Shown one piece after another: positions 5,735 through 5,869 of a stretch of DNA of 5,869 bases. The notes beneath the pieces are model-generated. The model was not told where the DNA came from, did not search any database, and saw only the letters and a program-made list of their open reading frames with translations. Source of the stretch: CAVHXA01 sp963639765 (lineage in GTDB: Bacteria > Bacillota > Clostridia > Oscillospirales > Oscillospiraceae); assembly GCA_963639765.1 (NCBI GenBank), contig CAVHXA010000101.1, positions 1 to 5,869 of the forward strand, written 5' to 3'. The position numbers were made by a program, and so were the translations under genes. How positions within the stretch are numbered: position 1 is the first letter of the stretch; each line of letters starts with the position of its first letter.

Positions 5735-5869
5735 TCATATTATCACGTCCGGTGAATTTAGCATAGCATAAATTTTCACTGCTGGCAATAAAGATGCTTT
5801 TCTATAAAAAGGGATAACCTCTAAACCCGACCACACCGCTGCATCACCCACATAGCCGAAGGCAATCAG
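5735..5869 (-). other. Open minus-strand frame entering from the right edge; possible 3' end or remnant of a gene
   Basis: Reading leftwards from 5869, 44 codons are open before a TGA at 5737-5735. The translation is protein-like, with aromatic and glycine-rich stretches (FGYVGDAAVWSG, then IPFYRKASLLPAVKIY), but I cannot assign it to a family. It may be the C-terminus of a gene convergent with the SDR operon. A stretch of this size can also stay open by chance, so this is tentative. Confidence 0.3.
5762..5791 (-). promoter_or_regulatory. Promoter-like sequence on the minus strand
   Basis: Read on the - strand there is TTGCCA (five of six to the -35 consensus), then 17 bp, then TATGCT (four of six to the -10 consensus). 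It points toward an ATG at 5738 that opens only an 11-residue frame, so no product is evident. It also lies within the open frame described above, so at most one of the two is likely to be meaningful. Confidence 0.25.

Noticed and set aside
5646..5771. A 41-codon + strand frame starting right after the classical SDR stop
   Set aside because: It has no ribosome binding site and a composition that does not look like a protein; coupling to the SDR stop is the only argument for it.

Overview
The window looks like a piece of chromosome from a Bacillota bacterium, most likely an anaerobic member of class Clostridia such as a gut Oscillospiraceae or Lachnospiraceae species. The reasons are strong AGGAGG-type ribosome binding sites, roughly balanced base composition, tight operon packing, and protein styles typical of that group (glycerate dehydrogenase-like enzyme, PF12831-type flavoprotein, VanR/PhoP-type two-component pair). 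The species assignment is inference. No mobile element, CRISPR array, rRNA or tRNA was seen.

Layout. (1) Positions 2-1791, + strand: the 3' part of an FAD-dependent oxidoreductase, then a complete D-2-hydroxyacid dehydrogenase 5 nt downstream, the tail of an operon that begins outside the window. (2) Positions 1792-1921: a convergent intergenic region with a weak stem-loop and a long, nearly perfect hairpin that probably terminates transcription from both sides. (3) Positions 3668 down to 1922, - strand: an OmpR-family response regulator followed, 1 nt later, by its sensor histidine kinase. (4) Positions 3669-3806: a divergent control region. (5) Positions 3807-5644, + strand: two overlapping dehydrogenase/reductase genes, an extended SDR and a classical SDR, joined by an ATGA stop/start overlap. 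(6) Positions 5645-5869: a tail with no confident gene, holding an open minus-strand frame that runs off the window and a promoter-like sequence.

The most interesting part is the unit formed by regions 3-5. The divergent region contains two 18-bp boxes, each made of two heptamers separated by 4 bp (GTTTATC-N4-GTTTATC and CTTTACC-N4-GTTTATC). One points toward the regulator and one toward the SDR pair, and each ends exactly 9 bp before a -10-like hexamer. That is the architecture expected for a PhoB/PhoP-type response regulator activating from the -35 position. The simplest reading is an autoregulated two-component system that senses something at or in the membrane (the kinase has only a very short external loop) and switches on two NAD(P)-dependent oxidoreductases. 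Their families include hydroxysteroid dehydrogenases and carbonyl reductases, so a hydrophobic alcohol/ketone substrate is a reasonable guess, but the substrate cannot be read from the sequence.
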